Assembly (NCBI RefSeq): GCF_036347135.1
Contig: NZ_CP108938.1
Coordinates: 8,804,001-8,868,000 of the forward strand
Length of the DNA stretch: 64,000 nucleotides
DNA from: Streptomyces sp. NBC_00775
Lineage (GTDB): Bacteria; Actinomycetota; Actinomycetes; Streptomycetales; Streptomycetaceae
Direction: 5' to 3'
Shown: in pieces, positions 25,876-36,776 of the stretch
How positions within the stretch are numbered: position 1 is the stretch's first letter
Layout: each line of letters begins with the position of its first letter
Notes under the pieces: generated by a model
What the model saw: only the letters and a program-made list of their open reading frames with translations
The model's database searches: none
What the model was told of the DNA's origin: nothing
Made by a program: the position numbers and the translations under genes

Positions 25876-26517
25876 ATGGACACCGATGACGACGCTCTGG
25901 TGGCGGAGCAGATCGCGTACTACCGGGCCCGTGCCTTCGAGTACGACCGGGTCTATGCCGAGCACGAGGACCTGCGCGAGCTGGTGACGGCGGTCGACGA
26001 GCTCCCCATCGCCGGAGACGTGCTGGAGCTCGCCTGCGGAACGGGCCAGTGGACCGGAAGGCTGGCCGCACGAGCACACTCGATGACGGCCGTCGACTCG
26101 TCGCCCGAGGTCCTGGGCATCGCGCGGGCGCGGACCGCCTCCGCCGATGTCGAGTTCGTCCAGGCCGACGTCTTCACCTGGCAGCCCCCACGCCGCTACG
26201 ACACCGTGTTCTTCGCCTTCTGGCTCTCCCACGTCCCACTGTCCCGGATGGGCCAGTTCTGGAACACCGTCGCCGCCGCCCTCACCCCGCACGGCAGAGC
26301 GATCTTCATCGACGAGGGCCCCGCGGAGGCCGCCCGCGAGGAGGTCGCCGTGGAACTGCGCCACCTCGACGACGGAAGCCAGTACCGCATCGTCAAGATC
26401 TTCCACGACCCCACCACCCTCACCGACGATCTCGCCACCCTCGGCTGGTCGGCCGATGTCCGCCCCCTGGGCAACTTCATCGTCGGAATCGCCACACCCC
26501 CGACGGCCTCCGGCTGA
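25876..26517 (+). CDS. SAM-dependent class I methyltransferase
   Basis: The protein has 213 residues from ATG at 25876 (215 from the ATG at 25870). TATCGT at 25862-25867 places the transcription start near 25874-25876, so the mRNA is probably leaderless. The Rossmann fold shows motif I VLELACGTGQWTGRL, the acidic end of beta2 in MTAVDSSPEVLGIA, motif II/III VEFVQADVFTWQPPRRYDTV and HGRAIFIDEG. The substrate is unknown. The gene stands alone between DUF5997 and the arginine operon. Confidence 0.85.
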   Translation: MDTDDDALVAEQIAYYRARAFEYDRVYAEHEDLRELVTAVDELPIAGDVLELACGTGQWTGRLAARAHSMTAVDSSPEVLGIARARTASADVEFVQADVFTWQPPRRYDTVFFAFWLSHVPLSRMGQFWNTVAAALTPHGRAIFIDEGPAEAAREEVAVELRHLDDGSQYRIVKIFHDPTTLTDDLATLGWSADVRPLGNFIVGIATPPTASG

Positions 26518-26580
26518 GCGACCTCGCCTGCTGGCTCTCACCCCTTCCGTTCCGTCGCCTCCGGCCCACCGATGCCGAGA

Positions 26581-28824
<2,244 letters not shown>

Positions 28825-28828
<4 letters not shown>

Positions 28829-29766
28829 GCGATTCGACCGACAACTCGACCGACAAGACGAGCACGACCAGGAAGCACACCGCGCTGCCCAAGGCCCGGA
28901 TCCTCATCGAGGCGCTGCCCTGGCTGACCCGCCACAACGGCAAGACCGTCGTCATCAAGTTCGGCGGAAACGCCATGGTGAACGAGGAGCTGAAGGCCGC
29001 CTTCGCGCAGGACGTCGTCTTCCTGCGGCAGGCCGGTCTCAGGCCCGTCGTGGTGCACGGCGGCGGCCCGCAGATCAGCGCCGCCCTCGACAAGCACGGC
29101 ATCGTCAGCGAGTTCAAGGCGGGCCTGCGGGTCACCACCGAGGACGCCATGGACGTCGTACGCATGGTCCTGGCCGGGCAGGTGCAGCGCGAGCTGGTCG
29201 GGCTGCTCAACCAGCACGGGCCGCTCGCCGTCGGCATGACCGGCGAGGACGCGCACACCATCACCGCCACCAAGCACCAGCCCGAGATCGACGGCGAGCT
29301 CGTCGACATCGGCAGGGTCGGCGAGATCACCGCGATCGACACCGGCGCCATCGAGGCGCTGCTCTCCGACGGCCGCATCCCGGTCGTCTCCTCGATCGCC
29401 CGCTCCCAGGACGACGGACATGTCTACAACGTCAATGCTGATACGGCGGCTGCGGCACTCGCTGCGGCACTTGGCGCCGAAACCCTCATGGTCCTCACGG
29501 ACGTCGAGGGCCTCTACGAGGACTGGCCCAACAGCGACGAGGTGATCAGTCGCCTCACCGCTTCCCAGCTGGAGAAACTGCTCCCCGAGCTGGCCAGCGG
29601 CATGGTGCCGAAGATGGAGGGCTGCCTGCACGCCGTGCGCAACGGCGTCACCACGGCCCGCGTCATCGACGGCCGGGTCCAGCACTCGATCCTGCTGGAG
29701 ATCTTCACCGACGAGGGGATCGGCACGATGGTCGTGCCGGACGAGGAAGAGGGGGATGCCGTATGA
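28825..29766 (+). CDS. argB: N-acetylglutamate kinase
   Basis: The protein has 313 residues from ATG at 28825, which overlaps the argJ stop (ATGA). It phosphorylates N-acetylglutamate. The amino-acid kinase fold shows [31 protein letters not shown], the adenine loop [20 protein letters not shown] and [18 protein letters not shown]. An N-terminal helix of about 25 residues precedes the kinase core, the feature of hexameric kinases inhibited by arginine, so feedback control is likely. Its stop overlaps the argD start by four bases. Confidence 0.97.
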
Positions 29767-30980
29767 CCGCGAACCAGGGCGTGACCGGCAACGAAGAGCT
29801 CACCCAGCGGTGGGAGGGCTCGCTCATGGACAACTACGGCACCCCGCGGCTGCCGCTCGTCCGCGGCGAGGGCACCAAGCTGTGGGACGCGGACGGCAAG
29901 CAGTACCTCGACTTCGTCGGCGGGATCGCGGTCAACGCACTCGGGCACGCCCACCCCGCGATCGTCGAGGCCGTGAGCAAGCAGATCGCCTCCCTCGGCC
30001 ATGTCTCCAACCTCTTCATCGCCGAGCCGCCCGTCACGCTCGCCGAACGGCTGCTCCGGCTCTTCGGGCGCGAGGGCCGGGTGTACTTCTGCAACTCGGG
30101 CGCCGAGGCCAACGAGGGCGCTTTCAAGATCGGCCGGCTCACCGGCCGGACGCACATGGTCGCCACCACCGGTGGCTTCCACGGCCGGACCATGGGCGCC
30201 CTCGCGCTCACCGGCCAGCCCGCCAAGCAGGAGCCGTTCCTGCCGCTGCCCGGCGACGTCACGCATGTCCCGAACGGCGACGCGCAGGCGCTGGCCGCCG
30301 CGGTCACCGAGGAGACGGCCCTCGTCATCATCGAGCCGATCCAGGGTGAGAACGGGGTCGTGGTCCCGCCCGCCGGATATCTGAAGGCGGCTCGTGCCAT
30401 CACCGCCGCCACCGGATCGCTGCTGGTTCTCGACGAGGTGCAGACCGGAATCGGCCGGACCGGACACTGGTTCGAGTACCAGGCCCACGAGGGCGTCCTG
30501 CCCGACATCGTCACGCTCGCCAAGGGCCTCGGCGGCGGACTGCCGCTCGGCGCCACCGTCGCCTTCGGCCGGGCCGCCGGGCTGCTGAAGCCCGGACACC
30601 ACGGCACGACCTTCGGCGGCAACCCGGTCGTCTGCGCCGCCGGACTCGCCGTGCTCGACACGATCGAGTCCGAGGGACTCCTGGAGAACGTGAAGCGCTC
30701 GGGCGAGAAGCTGCGGGACGGAATCGAGAGCGCCTGCGGCAGTTCCGGCCACCCTCTGGTCGACCATGTCCGGGGTGCGGGACTGCTCCTGGGTATCGTG
30801 CTCACCGAGCCGCTCGCGCCCCAGGTGCAGCAGGCGGCTCAGGACGCCGGTTTCCTGGTGAACGCGCCCGCCCCCGATGTCGTACGGCTGATGCCGCCGC
30901 TGAACATCGGCGACGACGAGGTGGACGCGTTCCTCCAGGCCCTTCCCGGCATCCTCGACGCAGCCAACGGGGACGGATGA
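29763..30980 (+). CDS. argD: Acetylornithine aminotransferase
   Basis: The 405-residue PLP enzyme converts N-acetylglutamate semialdehyde and glutamate into N-acetylornithine. Class III aminotransferase motifs are clear: [72 protein letters not shown], and the Schiff-base Lys in [19 protein letters not shown], with the phosphate loop [19 protein letters not shown] at 29763 overlaps the argB stop, and the stop overlaps argR. Enzymes of this type may also serve in lysine synthesis as succinyl-diaminopimelate aminotransferase. Confidence 0.97.
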   Translation: MTANQGVTGNEELTQRWEGSLMDNYGTPRLPLVRGEGTKLWDADGKQYLDFVGGIAVNALGHAHPAIVEAVSKQIASLGHVSNLFIAEPPVTLAERLLRLFGREGRVYFCNSGAEANEGAFKIGRLTGRTHMVATTGGFHGRTMGALALTGQPAKQEPFLPLPGDVTHVPNGDAQALAAAVTEETALVIIEPIQGENGVVVPPAGYLKAARAITAATGSLLVLDEVQTGIGRTGHWFEYQAHEGVLPDIVTLAKGLGGGLPLGATVAFGRAAGLLKPGHHGTTFGGNPVVCAAGLAVLDTIESEGLLENVKRSGEKLRDGIESACGSSGHPLVDHVRGAGLLLGIVLTEPLAPQVQQAAQDAGFLVNAPAPDVVRLMPPLNIGDDEVDAFLQALPGILDAANGDG

Positions 30981-31540
30981 TCTCGGGAAATGGGACGACG
31001 ACGATGAGTCAGGCGCAGGATCACGAGCACGCAGGGCCTGCCGTGCCGCAGACCCGCACCGCACGCCACCGCCGGATCGTGGACATCCTCAACCGGCAAC
31101 CGGTGCGCTCGCAGAGCCAGTTGGCGAAGCTTCTCGCCGACGACGGGCTGAGCGTCACCCAGGCGACGCTCTCCCGGGACCTGGACGAGCTGAACGCGGT
31201 GAAGATCCGCAACAACGACGGCGACCTGATCTACGCGGTGCCGAGCGAGGGCGGGTTCCGTACGCCGCGCGCTCCGCTGGGGGAGTCGGCGAAGGAGGAG
31301 CGGATGCGGCGGCTGTCCGCGGAGCTGCTGATCTCCGCGGAGGCTTCTGCGAATCTCGTGGTCTTGCGTACGCCTCCGGGCGCTGCGCAGTTCTTGGCCT
31401 CGGCTATTGATCAGGCTGAGCTGCAGGACATTCTTGGCACCATTGCCGGGGATGACACGTTGCTGTTGATCAGTCGGAATCCCACGGGAGGTCAGGCTTT
31501 GGCCGATCACTTGTTGCGGTTGGCTCAGAACAACCATTGA
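30977..31540 (+). CDS. argR: Arginine repressor
   Basis: The hexameric regulator binds ARG boxes when arginine is abundant. The 187-residue frame starts at ATG 30977, overlapping the argD stop; an internal ATG at 31004 ([20 protein letters not shown]) may be the true start. Residues 30-95 are the winged-helix domain ([40 protein letters not shown]). Residues 110-187 form the oligomerisation and arginine-binding domain ([36 protein letters not shown]). The last 75 or so codons use far more T-ending and TTG codons than the rest of the operon. It represses argCJBDR and probably argG and argH. Confidence 0.96.
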   Translation: MISGNGTTTMSQAQDHEHAGPAVPQTRTARHRRIVDILNRQPVRSQSQLAKLLADDGLSVTQATLSRDLDELNAVKIRNNDGDLIYAVPSEGGFRTPRAPLGESAKEERMRRLSAELLISAEASANLVVLRTPPGAAQFLASAIDQAELQDILGTIAGDDTLLLISRNPTGGQALADHLLRLAQNNH

Positions 31541-31554
31541 GGTTGTCGGTCGGG

Positions 31555-31627
31555 TGCGGGGCGGTGGGGGCTGGTCGCGCCCACGCGGCGGAGCCGCATA
31601 GGCGACACAGCCCCGCGCCCCTAAAAG
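31555..31627. repeat. Dispersed Streptomyces intergenic repeat, long form, copy B (reverse)
   Basis: This is the reverse complement of the element at 9087-9165: GGGGCTGGTCGCGCCCACGC, then the GGCGGAGCCGC palindrome, then CAGCCCCGCGCCCCTAAAAG. It separates the convergent argR and apbE genes and can fold into a long stem, so it probably terminates both transcripts. Confidence 0.75.
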
Positions 31628-31634
31628 ATGACAC

Positions 31635-32423
31635 TCACCCCAGGCGTTGAGCCAAGCCCCCGGTGCACCTGACCTCATCTCCCGCCGTGATCAGCAGGGC
31701 CTCGATGTCCGGGAGCGACTCCAGCCAGTCCAAGGCCTGGCGGGAGCCCATCGCGAAAGCCGCTGTTGCCCAGGAGTCCACCCAGGTCAGGTGGGGGCCC
31801 ACCACGGTCACCGCCACCAGGTCGGTGACCGCGGACTTGCCGGTGCTCGGGTCGACGATGTGGGCGCCGCGCTCGACTGTGCCGGAGGTGGCCACGGCCA
31901 GTTCGTCGACGCCGGCCGCGGAGACCACGGCCGCGAGTGAGCCCGGGCGGAGCGGGTCCGAGATGCCGACCCGCCAGGGCCGGTGCGATCCGGGCACGCC
32001 GTACAGCTGGACGTCGCCGCCGCCGTTGACGCTCACTCCGCTCGCCCCGGCGGCGGCGAGGTGCCGGGCCGCGCGCTCCGTCGCCCAGCCCTTCACGATC
32101 CCCGTCGGGTCGAGCCGTCCCTCGTACCTCGTGCTGAACCAGCCCTCGCTCAGCCGCTCGGCCTCCGCGCCCAGACCGAGCACCTCGGCGACCTCGGGAT
32201 CGCACTGCTCGACGCTCAGTTCACCGCGCGCCAGCCGCGAGATCTGGCTGTCCTCGCGGTAGGTGCTGAACACCTCGTCCACGCGGTGGAGTTGGGCGAT
32301 CGCCTCCTCCAACGCCGCCTGGACAGGGCCCGGTTCTCCTCCCCGTACGTCGAAGGAGAAGACCGTGCCCATGACCTCCTCGGCGTGGCGCAGCGCGGGC
32401 GGCGCCTCCGCGGACTCAGCCAC
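31635..32423 (-). CDS. apbE: FAD:protein FMN transferase (ApbE)
   Basis: The 262-residue enzyme moves FMN from FAD onto a Thr of an exported flavoprotein, in a magnesium-dependent reaction. Family motifs are present: VMGTVFSFDVRG, HRVDEVFSTYREDSQISRLA, LDPTGIVKGWATERAA, GVSVNGGGDVQLYG and RGAHIVDPSTGKSAV. No signal peptide or lipobox is seen at the chosen GTG start at 32423, unlike many ApbE proteins, so the modification may take place before export, or the true start differs. It is the last gene of the flavin electron-transfer operon and overlaps the FMN-binding protein gene by eight bases; its substrates are surely those two neighbours. Confidence 0.92.
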   Translation of the reverse strand: MAESAEAPPALRHAEEVMGTVFSFDVRGGEPGPVQAALEEAIAQLHRVDEVFSTYREDSQISRLARGELSVEQCDPEVAEVLGLGAEAERLSEGWFSTRYEGRLDPTGIVKGWATERAARHLAAAGASGVSVNGGGDVQLYGVPGSHRPWRVGISDPLRPGSLAAVVSAAGVDELAVATSGTVERGAHIVDPSTGKSAVTDLVAVTVVGPHLTWVDSWATAAFAMGSRQALDWLESLPDIEALLITAGDEVRCTGGLAQRLG

Positions 32424-33246
32424 CGGCCTTGTCCAGGGCCGACTGGAGGGACTGCTTGTAGCCGCCGCTGGTGTAGGTGGCGCCGGAGACGGCGTCGATG
32501 TCGGCGCTCCCGGCCGCGACGGCTTCCTGGTTGAGCTTGGGTACGGCCAGCGCCGTCTTCTGGCTGCTGGTGCCGCCGCTGGGTGCCTGGACCGCCTCGG
32601 CCTTGGTGATCTTGTCGCCGCTCAGGGTGATGCGGACCTGGACCGGCCCGTACTGGGTCTGGGCGACGCTTCCGGTGATGATGCGGGCCTGCGTGGCGGG
32701 GGCCTGGGTGGCCGGTGCCTGGGGCGACGAGGACGAGCCCGAGGACCCGGCGGCCGACCCCGAGGATCCCGACGTACCGCTGCCCGCGGTCTTGGCCTTG
32801 TCCAGGGCCGACTGGAGGGACTGCTTGTAGCCGCCGCTGGTGTAGGTCGCCCCCGAGACCGCGTCGATGTCCGCGCTCTGTGCGGCGACGGCCTCCTCGT
32901 TGAGTTTGGGGATGGCCAGGGCGGTCTTCTGGTCGCTGGTGCCGCCCGCGGGCGCCTGGACGGCCTCCGCTTTGGTGATCTTGCCGCCGCTCATGGTGAG
33001 CCGTACCTGGACGGGCCCGTACTGGGTCTGGGTGACGCTTCCGGTGACGGTCTGCGAGCCCGTCTGTGACGCGTTGCCGCCCTGGGGCGACTCCTGCCCG
33101 GCCGCCGTCTGCTGGGGCGCCGTTCCGCCCTGCGCCGACGCGGCGGCCGGATCGGACGCGGGCTTCAGCGACAGCAGCAGGACGATCCCGGACACGGTGG
33201 CGGCGGTGGCGAGCACGACGCGCCGAATGGGGTGGCTCTTCTTCAT
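32416..33246 (-). CDS. Exported protein with two tandem FMN-binding domains
   Basis: The 276-residue protein has an N-terminal membrane anchor or signal (RRVVLATAATVSGIVLLLSL), then a Gln/Ser/Gly linker. Two FMN-binding domains follow (about 65-147 and 188-274), separated by a Ser/Gly/Ala/Pro-rich linker. Each domain carries the ApbE target motif in DAVSGATYTSGGY; the Thr after GA should carry covalent FMN. The domains are 71 of 80 residues identical, so the duplication is recent. The protein probably passes electrons between the neighbouring membrane reductase and an outside acceptor. It lies between the first ferric-reductase gene and apbE. Confidence 0.9.
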   Translation of the reverse strand: MKKSHPIRRVVLATAATVSGIVLLLSLKPASDPAAASAQGGTAPQQTAAGQESPQGGNASQTGSQTVTGSVTQTQYGPVQVRLTMSGGKITKAEAVQAPAGGTSDQKTALAIPKLNEEAVAAQSADIDAVSGATYTSGGYKQSLQSALDKAKTAGSGTSGSSGSAAGSSGSSSSPQAPATQAPATQARIITGSVAQTQYGPVQVRITLSGDKITKAEAVQAPSGGTSSQKTALAVPKLNQEAVAAGSADIDAVSGATYTSGGYKQSLQSALDKAGG

Positions 33247-33265
33247 CGCTCCTGACTCCCGTCGC

Positions 33266-34645
33266 TCACATCTCGAACGACTCGTGATGGATGCGGCGGG
33301 CGGGGACCCCCGCGCCGCGCAGTGCTTCGTACACCTCTTGGGCGAAGCCGGGCGGCCCGCACATGAAGACGTCGTGGCGGTCGATGTCCGGCAGCTTGCG
33401 GCGCAACGTTTCCGCCGAGATGTCCGGGCGCTCCCCGCCGGGGCTGTTGACCGCGTACATCAGCCGGGCCCCGCGCTCCTTGGAGATGACGGCGAGCTCG
33501 TCCCACAGCGCCAGGTCCTGGGTGCTGTTGGCCCGGTACAGCAGCGTCAGGTCGCCGGACGCGCCGGGCAGCGTCTCGAACAGCGCCCGCATCGGCGTGA
33601 TCCCGACGCCGCCCGCCACCAGCAGCACCTTGCCGCGGCTGCGCTTGCCCGCCGTCAGCGCCCCGTAGGGGCCCTCGGCCCAGACCCGGGTGCCCGGCTC
33701 CAGGTCACGCAGCGCGGAACTGTGGTCGCCGATCGCCTTCACAGTGATACGCAGCATGGTGGGGCGGGGCGCCGCCGACAGCGAGTACGGGTGCGAGCTC
33801 AGCCGCATGCCCGGCGCCAGGAAGCGCCAACGGAAGAACTGCCCGGCCTCGGCGCCCATCCGGTGCAGCTTCCGCCCGCTGATCAGCACCGACACGATCC
33901 CGGGCGTCTCCTCGATCACCGCCTCGACCCGCATCCGGTGCTTCAGGTTGAGCCGGATCGGCGAGAGGATCCGGTACCAGACGACGAGCGCGGTCACCGA
34001 CCCGTACAGCCCGTACCAGACCGTCTTCGCGGTGGGCTCGACGGCGAAGTCGTTGCCGGTGGACAGCTGGTGCCAGAACGTCAGGAACACGGCGGCGTAC
34101 GTCAGCAGGTGGACGTGGTACCAGGTGTCGTACGGGATCAGCCGGCGGACACCGCCGATGGAGATGAACCCGATGAGCACCAGCAGACCCGTGCCGATCG
34201 CGGCCTTGCCCATGTCGGGCAGCTGGTTGACCGAGTCGATGGTCTGCTGGACGATCCCGCCGAGCCCCTTGCCGGACTGCAGGGCGTAGCCCCACATGGT
34301 CAGGAAGAGATGGGCCAGGACCAGACAGATCGTGTACCGGCCGCTCATGGCGTGCCAGCGGGCGACCCGGTCGGAGCCCACCCGGCGTTCCAGGGCGGGC
34401 ACCCGGGCCATCTGCAGCACCACGAGCGCCATCAGATAACCGGCGAGCAGCCCGGTGATCCGGCCCGCGTTGAGGATCTTGCTGTTGTCGTCCGCGATGG
34501 ACGGGGTGTTGTTCCACCACAGCCAGATGACCCCGGCCGCGCCCGCCCAGACGGCGAGCAACAACGGGACGGCGGGCGAGCGGCGTGGGCGAATACGGCG
34601 CATGGTCTGGCGCCGCGCGGCGCGACCACCGGCGATCGTGGACAC
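33266..34645 (-). CDS. Ferric-reductase-like membrane flavoprotein, copy 1
   Basis: The protein has 459 residues from GTG at 34645, with GGAGG upstream; the frame runs on to 34969 only as a shadow of the next gene. About six membrane helices with paired His residues (RVARWHAMSGRYTICLVLAH and WYHVHLLTYAAVFLTFWHQL) should hold two b hemes. They are followed by an FAD-binding barrel (QFFRWRFLAPGMRLSSHPYS) and an NAD(P)H domain (VLLVAGGVGITPMRALFETL, FMCGPPGFAQEVYEAL). The enzyme should move electrons from cytoplasmic NAD(P)H across the membrane to the flavinylated partners or to Fe(III). The acceptor is inferred from context. Confidence 0.88.
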   Translation of the reverse strand: MSTIAGGRAARRQTMRRIRPRRSPAVPLLLAVWAGAAGVIWLWWNNTPSIADDNSKILNAGRITGLLAGYLMALVVLQMARVPALERRVGSDRVARWHAMSGRYTICLVLAHLFLTMWGYALQSGKGLGGIVQQTIDSVNQLPDMGKAAIGTGLLVLIGFISIGGVRRLIPYDTWYHVHLLTYAAVFLTFWHQLSTGNDFAVEPTAKTVWYGLYGSVTALVVWYRILSPIRLNLKHRMRVEAVIEETPGIVSVLISGRKLHRMGAEAGQFFRWRFLAPGMRLSSHPYSLSAAPRPTMLRITVKAIGDHSSALRDLEPGTRVWAEGPYGALTAGKRSRGKVLLVAGGVGITPMRALFETLPGASGDLTLLYRANSTQDLALWDELAVISKERGARLMYAVNSPGGERPDISAETLRRKLPDIDRHDVFMCGPPGFAQEVYEALRGAGVPARRIHHESFEM

Positions 34646-34728
34646 GGTTCCTCCGTGTGTCGTCCGTGGGGACGGGGCGAGGGGAGTGGCCCCCTGGCCC
34701 AGAGATACGGTCCCCGACGGCCGTGCGT

Positions 34729-35235
34729 TCAGAGGCCCGCAGAGTCCAGTGCCGACTGGAGGGACTGCTTGTACCCGTCGCTGGTGTACGTGGCCCCCGA
34801 GACGGAGTCGATCTGCGCGCTCTGGGCCGCCAGCGCCTCCCGCCTGAGCTGCGGAATCGCGTAGCTGTTGATCTCCTGGTCCTTCGGGTTGTCGGTCGGG
34901 TAGGCGACCGCCGTGACATCGGTGATCCTGCCGTTCTTCACCGTCACGCGCACCTGGACGGGGCCCCAACGGGTCTGGACGGTGTCGCCGGTGACCGTCT
35001 TGGTACCCGTGCTCTTCGTGGTTCCGGAGCTGCTGGGGGAGCCGCTCGGGGAGCTTCCGGATGTGCTTCCTGATGAGCTTCCGGAGGACGAGGACTGGCC
35101 CGACGACGAGGACGCCTGGACCACGGTCGGCGGCGTGTGCGGCTTCAGCGACAGCAACAGGACGACACCGGTGACGGTGGTCGCGGCGGCCAGCGTCACT
35201 CGCCGCAGCGGACGGTTCTTCTTCAGGGCGTGCAA
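34729..35235 (-). CDS. Exported FMN-binding domain protein, single domain
   Basis: The 168-residue protein starts at TTG 35235, seven bases after the stop of the second ferric-reductase gene. An N-terminal hydrophobic segment (RRVTLAAATTVTGVVLLLSL) is followed by a Ser/Gly-rich linker of about 40 residues and one FMN-binding domain (about 80-167). The flavinylation motif is in DSVSGATYTSDGY, and the C-terminus YKQSLQSALDSAG is nearly identical to those of the two-domain protein. It is anchored at the outer face of the membrane. Together with the reductase genes it forms a reductase/FMN-protein pair that occurs twice in this operon. Confidence 0.9.
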   Translation of the reverse strand: MHALKKNRPLRRVTLAAATTVTGVVLLLSLKPHTPPTVVQASSSSGQSSSSGSSSGSTSGSSPSGSPSSSGTTKSTGTKTVTGDTVQTRWGPVQVRVTVKNGRITDVTAVAYPTDNPKDQEINSYAIPQLRREALAAQSAQIDSVSGATYTSDGYKQSLQSALDSAGL

Positions 35236-35242
35236 GGCGGCC

Positions 35243-36604
35243 TCACAGCTCGAACGACTCGTGGTGGATACGGCGGTCGGGGACCCCCGCGGCGCGCAGC
35301 GCCTCGTACAGGTCCCGCGCCATCGCGGGCGGGCCGCAGAGGTAGATGTCGTGCCCGGCGATGTCCGGCACGGCCTCGCGCAGGGATTCGGCGGTGAACC
35401 GCGGACGCGTTCCGTCGGCGCCGTTGACCGCGTACAGGACGCGCGCCCCGCGCCACTTCGCGATGGCCTCCAGCTCGGCGCCCAGCGCGAGGTCTTCGGC
35501 CGTCCGCGCCCGGTAGAGCAGCGTGAGGTCGCCGGGCAGCTCCTCGAACAGGGCGCGCAGCGGGGTGATGCCGACGCCGCCCGCGATCAGCAGCGCCTTG
35601 GGCGCGGTGCTCCGCTCGGCGGTCAGCGCGCCGTACGGGCCCTCCGCCCACACCCGGGTGCCGGGCCGCAGCAGCCCCACGGCGGCGCTGTGGTCGCCGA
35701 GTGCCTTCACGGTGATCCGCATCAGATCGGGGCGCGGCGGCGCCGACAGCGAGTACGGCGTGGAGGTCCACCGCATCCCCTCGGCGAGGAACCGCCAGCG
35801 GAAGAACTGCCCGGCCTGGGCCTTCAGTTCGTCCAGCCGCTCCCCGCGTACGACGATGGAGAAGACGCCCGGCGCCTCGCGGTACACGGACTCGACGCGC
35901 AGCTTGTGCCGCAGGTTCAGCCGCACCGGCGCGAGCAGCCGGAACCACACCACCAGCGCGGCCGTGCCCAGATAGAGCACGTACCAGGCGGCCCGGGCGG
36001 CGGCGCTGCCGACGAAGTCGGAGCCGAGCGCGAGCTGGTGGAAGAAGGCGAGGAACACGGCCACGTAGGTGAGCAGGTGCACGTAGTACCAGAACTCGTG
36101 GCTGATCCGGCGGCGGGCCACGCGCGCCGAAGTGATCCCGACGGCGAAGAGGATGAGCGTGCCGATCGTGGCCTTGAGCATGTCCGGGTAGTCGAACACC
36201 ACGCTCAGCGTCTCGTCCACGATGCCCGACCCGTCCTGGGCGGCGTACCCGAAGAGGATCAGCGTGACGTGCGCGACGAGCAGGCAGACCGTGTACCGGC
36301 CCGCCATGGCGTGCCAGCGGGCCACCCGGTCGGAGCCGATGCGCCGCTCCAGGAGCGGGACCCGGGCCATCAGCGCCACCAGGATCGCGCAGCTGTAGCC
36401 GCACAGCAGCCCGCAGATCCTCCCGGCGTCCGTCAGCCAGCCGCCGAGGCCCACCACCGACCGGGTGTCGTACCACCACAGGGCGACGACCGCGGCGGCG
36501 CCGGCCCACAGCAGGGCCAGCAGCGGCCCGGCGGGGGAGGGCCGGGGGCGTCGGCGCCCTCGTGCAGGGCGCGGGAGGGCCGCCCGCTCGTACGTCGTGG
36601 TCAT
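35243..36604 (-). CDS. Ferric-reductase-like membrane flavoprotein, copy 2
   Basis: The 453-residue protein is the first gene of the leftward operon and a paralogue of the protein at 33266-34645. Membrane helices with heme-ligand His pairs (RWHAMAGRYTVCLLVAHVTL, FWYYVHLLTYVAVFLAFFHQ) precede an FAD domain (AQAGQFFRWRFLAEGMRWTS, TPYSLSAPPRPDLMRITVKA) and an NAD(P) domain (LLIAGGVGITPLRALFEELP, YLCGPPAMARDLYEALRAAG). Both paralogues end in the same motif, RRIHHESFE followed by L or M. The ATG at 36604 lies about 50 bases from a pair of direct repeats thought to bind the divergent response regulator. Confidence 0.88.
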   Translation of the reverse strand: MTTTYERAALPRPARGRRRPRPSPAGPLLALLWAGAAAVVALWWYDTRSVVGLGGWLTDAGRICGLLCGYSCAILVALMARVPLLERRIGSDRVARWHAMAGRYTVCLLVAHVTLILFGYAAQDGSGIVDETLSVVFDYPDMLKATIGTLILFAVGITSARVARRRISHEFWYYVHLLTYVAVFLAFFHQLALGSDFVGSAAARAAWYVLYLGTAALVVWFRLLAPVRLNLRHKLRVESVYREAPGVFSIVVRGERLDELKAQAGQFFRWRFLAEGMRWTSTPYSLSAPPRPDLMRITVKALGDHSAAVGLLRPGTRVWAEGPYGALTAERSTAPKALLIAGGVGITPLRALFEELPGDLTLLYRARTAEDLALGAELEAIAKWRGARVLYAVNGADGTRPRFTAESLREAVPDIAGHDIYLCGPPAMARDLYEALRAAGVPDRRIHHESFEL

Positions 36605-36650
36605 ATGTCCGTCCTTCCGGATGTCCGGGAGGAAACTGTGCGTCCGGAAC

Positions 36651-36728
36651 TTCTGAGGACGCTCTGAACGGATGCGCGACGCCGCCCCACGGCGGACCGC
36701 TCACCGAGGACTCAGAGAAAACTCAGAG
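36651..36728. promoter_or_regulatory. Divergent promoter region with two pairs of TCAGAG direct repeats
   Basis: Rightward, TCAGAG occurs at 36712-36717 and again at 36723-36728, 11 bases apart. Leftward, TCAGAG (36667-36662) and TCAGAA (36656-36651) are also 11 bases apart. Tandem repeats with an 11-base period are the binding pattern of OmpR/PhoB-family response regulators, the type encoded at 36777. One pair faces the reductase operon, the other the regulator's own gene. Confidence 0.6.
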
Positions 36729-36776
36729 GCGGGAGGGGGCGGCGCGACCTCGCCGAGGGGTGATCCTGGAGAGGAC

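Noticed and set aside
31541..36604. Siderophore or iron-uptake biosynthetic cluster
   Set aside because: The ferric-reductase-like genes are accompanied only by ApbE and FMN-binding proteins; no synthetase or siderophore transporter is present.
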